Shown here: piece after piece, positions 54,832 through 62,277 of the stretch
Layout of the letters: every line of letters starts with the position of its first letter
How positions within the stretch are numbered: position 1 is the stretch's first letter
Assembly (NCBI GenBank): GCA_944325415.1
Contig: CALUZW010000002.1
Coordinates: 124,001-188,000 of the forward strand
Source of the DNA: an uncultured Bacteroidales bacterium
GTDB taxonomy: Bacteria > Bacteroidota > Bacteroidia > Bacteroidales > UBA11471
Length of the DNA: 64,000 nucleotides
Reading direction: 5' to 3'
The notes under the pieces: generated by a model
What the model saw: only the letters and a program-made list of their open reading frames with translations
The model's database searches: none
Told to the model about the DNA's origin: nothing
Made by a program: the position numbers and the translations under genes

Positions 54832-56232
54832 ATGGATAAAGAGAATCATAAAGAAAAAAGAAATATAAACCGTCGGGATTTTCTGAAAATCGTAGGAGCT
54901 GGTACCCTCTCGGCCACAGCCCTTCTTTACGGCTGTGACAACAAGAATACGGCGGGAAGCAACACCTTGCAGCCATCGGGTACGATGACCTATCGCACCA
55001 ACTTGCACGGCGAACAGGTATCGCTGCTGGGATATGGTTGCATGCGCTGGCCCACCCGAAAGGATGAGAATGGTAAAAGTGTTCTCGACCAGGAGACCAT
55101 CAACCAGCTGGTCGACTATGCGATGGAACACGGAGTCAATTATTTCGACACATCACCCGCCTACTGTAAAGGTGAATCAGAGCGGGCCACAGGTATTGCC
55201 CTGAGCCGACACCCGCGCGACAAATACTTCATCGCCACCAAGTTGTCAAACTTTTCGCCCTCGACATGGAGCCGCGAAGCCTCCATGTCCATGTACCAAA
55301 ACTCATTCAAGGAGTTGCAGGTCGACTACATCGACTACATGCTGCTGCACGGCATAGGTATGGGCAACGACGCCATGAAGGAATTTGAAGCCCGGTACAT
55401 CGACAACGGCATGCTCGAATTCCTGCTCGAAGAGCGCAAGGCCGGCCGCATCCGCAACCTCGGTTTCTCCTACCACGGCGACATCAGGGTATTTGACTAC
55501 CTGCTCTCGCGGAACGATTACTACCAGTGGGATTTTGTGCAGATACAGCTCAACTACCTCGACTGGCACCACGCCAAGGAGATAAACCGGCGCAATACCA
55601 ATGCCGAGTATCTGTATCAGGAACTTGAAAAAAGACACATTCCCGCCATCATCATGGAACCGCTGCTGGGAGGCCGACTGTCAAAGGTGCACGACCACAT
55701 CGTGGCCCGGTTCAAGCAGCGCGAGCCCGACCGCAGCGTCGCCTCCTGGGCGTTCCGCTTTGCCGGTTCCTTTCCCGGTGTGCTGACCGTGCTGAGCGGC
55801 ATGACCTACATGGATCACCTGCAAGACAACCTCACCTCTTATTGCCCCTTGCAACCGCTCACCGACGAAGAGTTCGACTTTCTATACGAAACAGCCAACC
55901 TCATGATGCAATATCCCTCGATACCCTGCAACGACTGCAAATACTGTATGCCTTGTCCCTACGGCATCGACATACCTGCCATTCTGCTGCACTACAACAA
56001 GTGCGTCAACGAGGGAAATCTGCCGGAGAGTTCGCAAGCCGAGAACTACCGGGAAGCCCGCCGGGCCTTCCTCGTAGGATACGACCGCAGCGTGCCACGC
56101 CTGCGCCAAGCCTCGCACTGCATAGGATGCCGGCAATGCGAGCCGCACTGTCCGCAAAACATACGCATCGCACGAGAAATGCAGCGCATCGACCACTTTG
56201 TCGAAAACCTAAAACAGGGAAACGTGTTCTGA
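54832..56232 (+). CDS. Tat-exported lipoprotein: aldo/keto reductase with two C-terminal ferredoxin clusters
   Basis: 466 residues. NRRDFLK (Arg14-Arg15) is a clean twin-arginine motif and LLYGC (Cys35) a lipobox, so it is folded in the cytoplasm, exported by Tat and lipidated. The aldo/keto reductase barrel (about 50-370) has the tetrad Asp106 (YFDTSPAY), Tyr111, Lys137 (IATKL) and His173 (LLHGIG). The last 100 residues hold CNDCKYCMPCPYGI and CIGCRQCEPHCPQNI, two 4Fe-4S sites. Such enzymes are usually cytoplasmic and NADPH-dependent. Electrons here may instead come from the polyferredoxin next door, because NADPH is absent from the periplasm. It is 9 bases before the DUF1893 gene. Confidence 0.92.
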   Translation: MDKENHKEKRNINRRDFLKIVGAGTLSATALLYGCDNKNTAGSNTLQPSGTMTYRTNLHGEQVSLLGYGCMRWPTRKDENGKSVLDQETINQLVDYAMEHGVNYFDTSPAYCKGESERATGIALSRHPRDKYFIATKLSNFSPSTWSREASMSMYQNSFKELQVDYIDYMLLHGIGMGNDAMKEFEARYIDNGMLEFLLEERKAGRIRNLGFSYHGDIRVFDYLLSRNDYYQWDFVQIQLNYLDWHHAKEINRRNTNAEYLYQELEKRHIPAIIMEPLLGGRLSKVHDHIVARFKQREPDRSVASWAFRFAGSFPGVLTVLSGMTYMDHLQDNLTSYCPLQPLTDEEFDFLYETANLMMQYPSIPCNDCKYCMPCPYGIDIPAILLHYNKCVNEGNLPESSQAENYREARRAFLVGYDRSVPRLRQASHCIGCRQCEPHCPQNIRIAREMQRIDHFVENLKQGNVF

Positions 56233-56241
56233 TCGAAACCT

Positions 56242-56667
56242 ATGGAAGAGCTTATAAAGACGTTACACGAGGGCGGATACTCCTGCGTCATACAACAGGG
56301 CAATGTCATACGCACGTTTACTCAACGAGGGGTAAACGACCTCTACGCACTGCTCACCGAAGAGCCCCACTTTCTACGGGGAGCATCCGTGGCCGACAAA
56401 GTCATAGGCAAGGCGGCCGCTGCCCTGCTGGTGGCAGGAGGCATAAAGGAACTCTATACGGGAGTCATCAGCAACGGTGCCCTCGAACTGCTTGCCCAGG
56501 CCGGCATACCGACGGCCTACGACAAGAAAGTACCCTATATCATCAACCGCACGCACACCGACCGATGCCCGCTCGAAAAACGTTGTGCCGAAGCAACTTC
56601 GGCCGCCGAATGTCTACCCCTCATCGCGAGCTTCGTCGAGGAAATGAAACTCCGCAGCCATGTATAG
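56242..56667 (+). CDS. DUF1893-family protein (cytidine-deaminase-like fold)
   Basis: 141 residues, no signal peptide, hence cytoplasmic. The chain reads HEGGYSCVIQQGNVIRTF, then GASVADKVIGKAAAALLVAGG, then ISNGALELLAQAGI and a Cys-rich end (DRCPLEKRCAEA). This matches DUF1893, whose structural prototype (Thermotoga TM1506) has a cytidine-deaminase-like fold but lacks standard deaminase zinc ligands. The pocket could bind a small heterocycle. Its stop overlaps the receptor start by eight bases, giving translational coupling to a TonB receptor. Function unknown; association with an iron-sulfur redox operon is notable. Confidence 0.87.
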   Translation: MEELIKTLHEGGYSCVIQQGNVIRTFTQRGVNDLYALLTEEPHFLRGASVADKVIGKAAAALLVAGGIKELYTGVISNGALELLAQAGIPTAYDKKVPYIINRTHTDRCPLEKRCAEATSAAECLPLIASFVEEMKLRSHV

Positions 56668-58534
56668 AAACATCTTTATTTGGATATTGCTGCTGACTAT
56701 TGTCGCACCTGTATGGGCCGTAAACGACTCGGTGCCGAACCGGAGAAGCGTCGATATAGACGAAGTCGTCGTTACCGGCACTCGCAGCGAAACCGATAGC
56801 CGGCGGCTCTCATCGACCGTATCGATACTTTCCCGCGATGTGATAGAGAAGAGTTATGAATCGTCACTGCTACCGCTCCTGTCGGCCCATGTTCCGGGAC
56901 TGTTTGTTACAAGTCGCGGCCTGCTGGGATATGGCGTCTCGACCGGTGCTGCCGGTGGCATGACCCTGCGCGGTATCGGTAACAGTCCCACCTCGGGACT
57001 GCTGGTTCTCATCGACGGCCACCCGCAATATATGGGACTGATGGGACACCCCATTGCCGACGCTTATCAGACGGTACTGGCCGAGAAGGTCGAGGTCGTG
57101 AGAGGTCCCGCCTCGGTGATATACGGTTCGAACGCCATGGGAGGTGTCATCAACATCGTTACCCGGGAAGCCGAAGAGGGGACGAAAACCCATCTGCGAA
57201 GCAACTACGGCTCGTTCAACACAACGACCAACGAAATCACCAATCAGACCCGTATCGGAGGATTCGGCAGCACCGTATCGGCATTCTACAACCGCACCGA
57301 CGGCCATCGCCGCGACATGGGATTTGAACAGATGGGAGGCCTCGTCAAGCTTTCCTACGAAATGTCGCCCGCCTGGGAGATGGGTGCCGACCTGAACATG
57401 ACCCACTTCAATGCCTCCAATCCCGGTCCGGTGTCGGCCCCGCGCTTCGACAACGACTCACACATCACCCGGGGCATGACCTCGTTCTACATTGAGAATC
57501 ACTACCAGAAAACATCGGGTGCCGTAACGGCCTTCTACAACTGGGGGCATCATCGCATCAACGACGGATATACGGCCGGAGAGTCGCCACTCGACTATCG
57601 GTTTGACTCGCGCGACCACATGGCCGGAGTCTCCCTGTACCAGAACCTCCGGCTCTTTACCGGGAATGTGGCCACCGTAGGTATCGACTACCAACATTTC
57701 GGAGGTCGGGCCTGGAACCGCTACCCGGCCACCGACACCCGAGAGGAACTGGTCGACAAGACGCTCAACGACATAGCCGGGTATGTAGACCTTCGTCAAG
57801 ATATAGGCCGGCTCGTTACACTCGACGCCGGAGTGCGGTTCGACCACAACTCCCACGTCGGCAACGAATGGATTCCGCAAGGAGGTCTCTCCCTGCATCT
57901 GCCCCGCCTTATGGAGTTGAAAGCAACCGTGGCCAAGGGCTTCCGCAACCCGACCCTGCGCGAGATGTATATGTTCCCGCCCCAAAACCCCGACCTGCAA
58001 CCCGAGCGTGTCGTCAACTACGAGATTGCCTTTTCGCAACGCTTTCCGCAACAACGCCTCTCCTACGGCCTGAACCTTTTCTATCTACACGGCAATAACC
58101 TCATACAGGCGGTGCGCGTACCCAACGGTATGCTCAACATCAATACCGGAGAGGTCGACAATGCCGGGATAGAGGTCGAAGCCGGCTGGCAAATCTCACC
58201 GTCGTGGAACGTTGCGGTCCAGTACAGCTGGCTGCACATGAAACGCCCCATACTCGCCTCGCCCGAACACAAAGCCTGTGCCTCGATATCATACAGCAGC
58301 AGGCGCTGGTCGGTATCGTCGGACTGGCAATATGTACACGGACTCTACACGGCTCTCGATTCTCAACAACAAGAAAATTTTTTGTTATGGAATGTCCGTG
58401 CCGACTACCAAATATGCCGTTTCTTACGTATATTTGCCAAAGGAGAAAATCTGCTGGCTCAACGGTACGAAATTAACCAAGGCTACCCCATGCCCAAAGC
58501 AACCTGCATGGGGGGTGTCGATATTCAATTTTAA
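56660..58534 (+). CDS. TonB-dependent outer membrane receptor (vitamin/siderophore/heme class)
   Basis: 624 residues with a signal peptide (ending VWAV). The TonB box region is IDEVVVTGTRSE (about 34-45). The plug (about 45-170) has MTLRGIGNSPTSGLLVLIDGHPQ, VRGPASVIYGSNAMGGVINIVT. A 22-strand barrel follows, with FRNPTLREMYMFPPQNPDLQPERV near 425, and ends in aromatic Phe (VDIQF). Size and motifs are of the BtuB/HmuR/FepA class, not SusC (no SusD, no carboxypeptidase-like domain). The ligand is likely a small cofactor or metal complex. The gene overlaps the upstream one and is 12 bases from an ECF S-component-like gene, which supports a vitamin or metal ligand. Confidence 0.93.
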   Translation: MYRNIFIWILLLTIVAPVWAVNDSVPNRRSVDIDEVVVTGTRSETDSRRLSSTVSILSRDVIEKSYESSLLPLLSAHVPGLFVTSRGLLGYGVSTGAAGGMTLRGIGNSPTSGLLVLIDGHPQYMGLMGHPIADAYQTVLAEKVEVVRGPASVIYGSNAMGGVINIVTREAEEGTKTHLRSNYGSFNTTTNEITNQTRIGGFGSTVSAFYNRTDGHRRDMGFEQMGGLVKLSYEMSPAWEMGADLNMTHFNASNPGPVSAPRFDNDSHITRGMTSFYIENHYQKTSGAVTAFYNWGHHRINDGYTAGESPLDYRFDSRDHMAGVSLYQNLRLFTGNVATVGIDYQHFGGRAWNRYPATDTREELVDKTLNDIAGYVDLRQDIGRLVTLDAGVRFDHNSHVGNEWIPQGGLSLHLPRLMELKATVAKGFRNPTLREMYMFPPQNPDLQPERVVNYEIAFSQRFPQQRLSYGLNLFYLHGNNLIQAVRVPNGMLNINTGEVDNAGIEVEAGWQISPSWNVAVQYSWLHMKRPILASPEHKACASISYSSRRWSVSSDWQYVHGLYTALDSQQQENFLLWNVRADYQICRFLRIFAKGENLLAQRYEINQGYPMPKATCMGGVDIQF

Positions 58535-58546
58535 AATCATATAACT

Positions 58547-59059
58547 ATGCAGACCTCAACCGTAAGACTCTACTCTCTCTCCTACCGCCAGGCAAAGACC
58601 TACGGCATCGCCCTTCTTTTTGTGGCCGGCAACATCGTGCTGCCGCAACTCTTCCACCTGCTGCCACAAGGGGGTGTAACCTGGCTGCCCATCTATTTCT
58701 TCACCCTGATTGCCGCCTACAAATATGGCTGGAAGGCCGGCCTGCTCACAGCCGTACTTTCGCCGGTTGTCAACAGCCTGCTCTTCGGTATGCCCGCCGC
58801 AGCGGCCCTACCCGCCATTCTGCTGAAATCGGGTCTCCTTGCCGCTGCCGCCGCCATAGCTGCGGCCCGCTTTCAAAAAGCCTCGCTGGTGCTGCTTGCC
58901 GCAGTTGTCGTGTGCTACCAGGGTCTGGGGCTGATAGGCGAATGGGCTCTGACCGGAGACCTCGGCCTGGCCACCCAGGATTTCCGCATAGGAATCCCCG
59001 GAATGATTCTGCAAGTGGTAGGCGGATATTTTTGCATCAATTACATAATACGTAAATAA
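58547..59059 (+). CDS. ECF transporter S-component-like membrane protein
   Basis: 170 residues with about six membrane helices. The order of short loops and the Ala-rich helix [29 protein letters not shown] resemble S-components (substrate-binding subunits) of energy-coupling factor vitamin/metal importers. [34 protein letters not shown] is the usual second to fourth helix. No EcfA or EcfT gene is in this window, so it is an orphan subunit or works with a shared module. Its stop overlaps the TatA start by one base. Together with the TonB receptor it could form a two-membrane path for one ligand. Alternatively it is an unrelated small membrane protein. Confidence 0.72.
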   Translation: MQTSTVRLYSLSYRQAKTYGIALLFVAGNIVLPQLFHLLPQGGVTWLPIYFFTLIAAYKYGWKAGLLTAVLSPVVNSLLFGMPAAAALPAILLKSGLLAAAAAIAAARFQKASLVLLAAVVVCYQGLGLIGEWALTGDLGLATQDFRIGIPGMILQVVGGYFCINYIIRK

Positions 59060-59283
59060 TGAATACACTACTGCTAATCGGAGGCATCGGCATGCAGGAA
59101 ATCCTTGTCATTGCCCTCATCGTGTTACTGCTCTTCGGCGGGAAAAAGATTCCCGAACTGATGAAAGGCATCGGCAAAGGAGTGCGCAGCTTCAAAGACG
59201 GTGTAAACGGTATTGAGAAAGAGGGCGAAAGCAACGACGGCCCGAACACCTCCAAATCCAAAGAAAACGACCAGCCCAAATGA
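59059..59283 (+). CDS. tatA: Sec-independent translocase protein TatA
   Basis: 74 residues. [36 protein letters not shown] has the TatA layout: one membrane helix, the FGG hinge, and an amphipathic helix ([14 protein letters not shown]), then a charged tail. TatA oligomers form the passage for folded twin-arginine proteins. The start at 59059 overlaps the preceding stop, and tatC begins four bases before its own stop (ATGA), so the two are coupled. There is no tatB, as usual in this phylum (TatAC type). At least two Tat clients lie in the same operon. Confidence 0.95.
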   Translation: MNTLLLIGGIGMQEILVIALIVLLLFGGKKIPELMKGIGKGVRSFKDGVNGIEKEGESNDGPNTSKSKENDQPK

Positions 59284-60083
59284 ATAGTCGGGAGAACGAC
59301 GCCACTCAAAGTTTTTGGGAGCATCTCGACGACCTGCGAGCTTGTCTCATAAGAATAGTACTGGTCGTTCTGGTGCTGGGTATCGCGGCTTTCCTGTTCA
59401 AAGAAGAACTCTTTGCCGTCATACTCGGTCCGCAAAACGAGCACTTCATTACCTACCGTCTTCTTGACAAGATAGGGAGCATCTGGGGTGTTGCTGCGGC
59501 ACCGTTCTCGGTCGAACTCATCAATACGGGCCTGGCCCGGCAATTCACGACACACATGACGGCCGCCATATATGCGGCTGTCTTGTGTGCATCGCCTTAT
59601 ATTCTCTATCAGCTGTTCCGATTTGTTTCGCCGGCACTTTACGTGAACGAGAAAAAATATGTCGTGCGGGCCGTCTCGTACAGCTATCTGCTGTTCATGG
59701 GCGGCGTATTGCTGAGTTATTTTCTCATCTTTCCGCTGACATTCCGTTTTCTCGGGACCTACCAGGTAAGCCCCGAGGTAGCCAATCTCATCACCCTGCA
59801 ATCCTACATGGACACGCTCATGACCATCACCCTCATGATGGGTGTCTTGTTTGAGATTCCCATCTTATGCTGGCTGTTTGCCCGCCTGGGTATTCTCACC
59901 GAGTCGTTCATGCGGAAATACCGCCGGCACGCCATCGTGGTCATACTCATCGTTGCCGCCATCATCACCCCCACGGCCGACGTGTTTACCCTCACTGTCG
60001 TATCTCTGCCCATATACCTGCTCTACGAGGGAAGCATCTGCATCGTGCGGCGCTCCCAGAGAAAAGAGATTCAAAATTCTTAA
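59280..60083 (+). CDS. tatC: Sec-independent translocase protein TatC
   Basis: 267 residues with six membrane helices. [14 protein letters not shown] (about 12-25) is the conserved N-terminal signal-binding region, and [22 protein letters not shown] near 225-247 the conserved sixth-helix motif. TatC recognises the twin-arginine pair of substrates such as those encoded at 53341 and 54832 and then recruits TatA. Linkage to specific substrates inside one operon is unusual because Tat genes are normally housekeeping. The gene ends 42 bases before a convergent AraC gene. Confidence 0.96.
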   Translation: MNSRENDATQSFWEHLDDLRACLIRIVLVVLVLGIAAFLFKEELFAVILGPQNEHFITYRLLDKIGSIWGVAAAPFSVELINTGLARQFTTHMTAAIYAAVLCASPYILYQLFRFVSPALYVNEKKYVVRAVSYSYLLFMGGVLLSYFLIFPLTFRFLGTYQVSPEVANLITLQSYMDTLMTITLMMGVLFEIPILCWLFARLGILTESFMRKYRRHAIVVILIVAAIITPTADVFTLTVVSLPIYLLYEGSICIVRRSQRKEIQNS

Positions 60084-60125
60084 TTCACCTGTACCGGCCA
60101 TTACGAGCAGGAAATCCCGAAGGAT

Positions 60126-61049
60126 TTAACCGTTACGATACTTCAATGGCGAAAGGCCGGTCGAAGCCTTGAAATATTTCCCGAAAAACGACGGATTAGG
60201 AAAATGCAGCATTTCACTCACCTGCTGCACGGTATACTCTCCGCTTTTAAGCAAAGCTTTTGCTTCGAAAATCACATAATCCCGTATCCAATCGCCGGCA
60301 TAACGTCCGCTAACACGATAGATTACCTGCGACAGATATTTGGGCGTAACACACAACCTGTCGGCATAGAACGATATACTGCGCTCACGGGCATAATGCC
60401 GACGGACCTCCTTAATAAACCTGTCGTACATCTGCATGGAACGGCTTTTGGGCAACTCCGGCCCCGATGCTGTCTGCGACAAAACGATGGAGAGTACGTT
60501 GCAAAAAAAGATTTGCACATAGCTGTTGATAATAACCGACTTAAACGGTGTGTAGCGGGGATTCTCCATTTTCTCCCACAACTGAGTATATAGGGCTACA
60601 AACTCCTGTGTATCGTGTGCATCAAGACTCACCTTGTAATGATTGGAAACATCGACTTTCTGCATCAGGAGTTTATCAAGCTCTATCTTTGGAATATAGT
60701 CGATATTCGAAAAGGCTATGATGGCCGCCCGGCAATCTTCGCTTATTTCCAAACACTCGCCTATGGAATTGGGCAGAAGCAACAAAAGATCGCCCGCCGC
60801 CATCACATAATCATTCAGATTCACGCGAATACGCATTCGACCTTGTCGGCAAAACAGTAAAAGCGTAAAAGATATTTTAAACGGGTATCCCGAAGCAATC
60901 CAGTTTCCGGCTTCATTGCTTATGGAATTTTCCGCCCCCGCCAAATTATCGCCCAACATTATTTCGTTGTCAACGATGAGCGTATGCCCCGCATGTGGCA
61001 ACATGGCAAGATGCAGCTGTTGTGAGAAAGAGAATGCATTCGTTTTCAT
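60126..61049 (-). CDS. AraC-family transcriptional regulator (next to second RND operon)
   Basis: 307 residues. The cupin-like N-terminal sensor (about 25-150) includes VNLNDYVMAAGDLLLLLPNSIGECLEI. The C-terminal double helix-turn-helix (about 205-305) includes FYADRLCVTPKYLSQVIYRVSGRYAGDWI and VQQVSEMLHFPNPSFFGKYFKASTGLSPLKYR. It is divergent from the second RND efflux operon with 163 bases between starts, which strongly suggests it controls that operon. The start is fixed by the promoter box TAAATTTG at 61078-61085. It lies convergent to tatC. Confidence 0.92.
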   Translation of the reverse strand: MKTNAFSFSQQLHLAMLPHAGHTLIVDNEIMLGDNLAGAENSISNEAGNWIASGYPFKISFTLLLFCRQGRMRIRVNLNDYVMAAGDLLLLLPNSIGECLEISEDCRAAIIAFSNIDYIPKIELDKLLMQKVDVSNHYKVSLDAHDTQEFVALYTQLWEKMENPRYTPFKSVIINSYVQIFFCNVLSIVLSQTASGPELPKSRSMQMYDRFIKEVRRHYARERSISFYADRLCVTPKYLSQVIYRVSGRYAGDWIRDYVIFEAKALLKSGEYTVQQVSEMLHFPNPSFFGKYFKASTGLSPLKYRNG

Positions 61050-61077
61050 ATCTCCCTATACATGTATTCTTATAGGA

Positions 61078-61085
61078 CAAATTTA
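61078..61085 (-). promoter_or_regulatory. -7 promoter box (TAAATTTG) for the second AraC regulator
   Basis: A perfect TAnnTTTG on the minus strand, 28 bases before the regulator ATG. Confidence 0.5.
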
Positions 61086-61175
61086 TATCAAAAAAAACGA
61101 ATACATCTCCACAAAATACATCTTTTAGGCCATTTTCGCCTCCATATCGATGTTTTTTACTCATGCATTAAGGTC

Positions 61176-61183
61176 TACCTTTG
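61176..61183 (+). promoter_or_regulatory. -7 promoter box (TACCTTTG) for the second RND operon
   Basis: A perfect TAnnTTTG on the plus strand, 29 bases before the adaptor ATG at 61213. Confidence 0.55.
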
Positions 61184-61212
61184 AGGCATCAAATTATTTA
61201 ACCAACCACACA

Positions 61213-62277
61213 ATGAAAACAACACCGATATTTTGTGTACTGTCGTTATTGTTCCTTTTCCCGTCCTGCCACGGTGGAAAAGAAGAGAGCCCGTTGATGA
61301 GAAGCGTAGAATCGACGCGACCGGCTACCCTGTCGGCCTACGCCAGCAAATCGTTTTCGGGAGTCGTCAAAGAGGGAAAAGAGATAAGTTTAGGATTCAA
61401 AACCCCCGGCCAGATTACAAAGATCCTTGTCAAAGAAGGAGACCGGGTAGAAGAAGGCCAGTTGCTCGCCACGCTCGACGACGCCGATTACAAATTGGGC
61501 GTCGAAGCCATAGAGATACAGTACGACCAGCTGAAAAAGGAGGTCGACCGCATGAAACTGCTCTACGAAAACAACAGTATCTCAGGAAACGACTACGACA
61601 AGGCTACATCGGGACTTGCCCAGGTCGCCGTACAATTGCAAAGCAACCGGAACAAACTCGATTACACCCGACTCTATGCACCGGCCAGTGGATATATACA
61701 AAGTGTCAATTTTGAAACCGCAGAGATGGTCGATGCCGGCACTCCGGTGTTTACACTGCTCGACACCAGACAGATGGAGGTTACGGTCGACATTCCTGCC
61801 TCACTCCATACACAACAGAATCGAATCAACAGCATTACATGCCACTCGGTACTTTCGCCGGAGAAAAAGATGCCCATGCATCTGGTAAGCATTGCCCCCA
61901 AGGCCGACGGAAACCAACTCTATAAAATGACGCTGGAATTTGACAAGAAACCGGGACAGGAAATCACCCCGGGCATGAATGTCGAGGTAGAGCTGCGTCT
62001 CCGCCATCGGACTTCGTCGCAGGCATATACCCTGCCGCTTCACTGCATATTCAACCACGAGGGACAGAATTGCGTGTGGGTCATAAACAACGACTCGACC
62101 GTTTCGCGCCACATCGTTTCGCTCGACGGGACCGATGAAGAGGGAAGAGCGATTGTCGTCGATGGCCTCTCGGGCGACGAACAGATTGTCAATGCCGGTG
62201 TCAATGCCCTGCGAGACAATGAGAAGGTGCGCATCATCGAACCCGTATCGCCAACCAATGTAGGAGGACTGCTGTAA
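61213..62277 (+). CDS. RND efflux adaptor, lipoprotein type
   Basis: The ATG at 61213 gives 354 residues and puts the signal peptide with lipobox FPSC (Cys19) at the N-terminus. The paired lipoyl halves are ILVKEGDRVEEGQLLATLD (about 75-93) and YTRLYAPASGYIQSVNFETAEMVDAG (about 150-175). The helical hairpin (about 100-145) is YDQLKKEVDRMKLLYENNSISGNDYDKA. The beta-barrel and membrane-proximal domains follow. It differs from the first adaptor of this window, which has an uncleaved membrane anchor. Its stop overlaps the ATG of the pump by one base (TAATG). Confidence 0.93.
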   Translation: MKTTPIFCVLSLLFLFPSCHGGKEESPLMRSVESTRPATLSAYASKSFSGVVKEGKEISLGFKTPGQITKILVKEGDRVEEGQLLATLDDADYKLGVEAIEIQYDQLKKEVDRMKLLYENNSISGNDYDKATSGLAQVAVQLQSNRNKLDYTRLYAPASGYIQSVNFETAEMVDAGTPVFTLLDTRQMEVTVDIPASLHTQQNRINSITCHSVLSPEKKMPMHLVSIAPKADGNQLYKMTLEFDKKPGQEITPGMNVEVELRLRHRTSSQAYTLPLHCIFNHEGQNCVWVINNDSTVSRHIVSLDGTDEEGRAIVVDGLSGDEQIVNAGVNALRDNEKVRIIEPVSPTNVGGLL

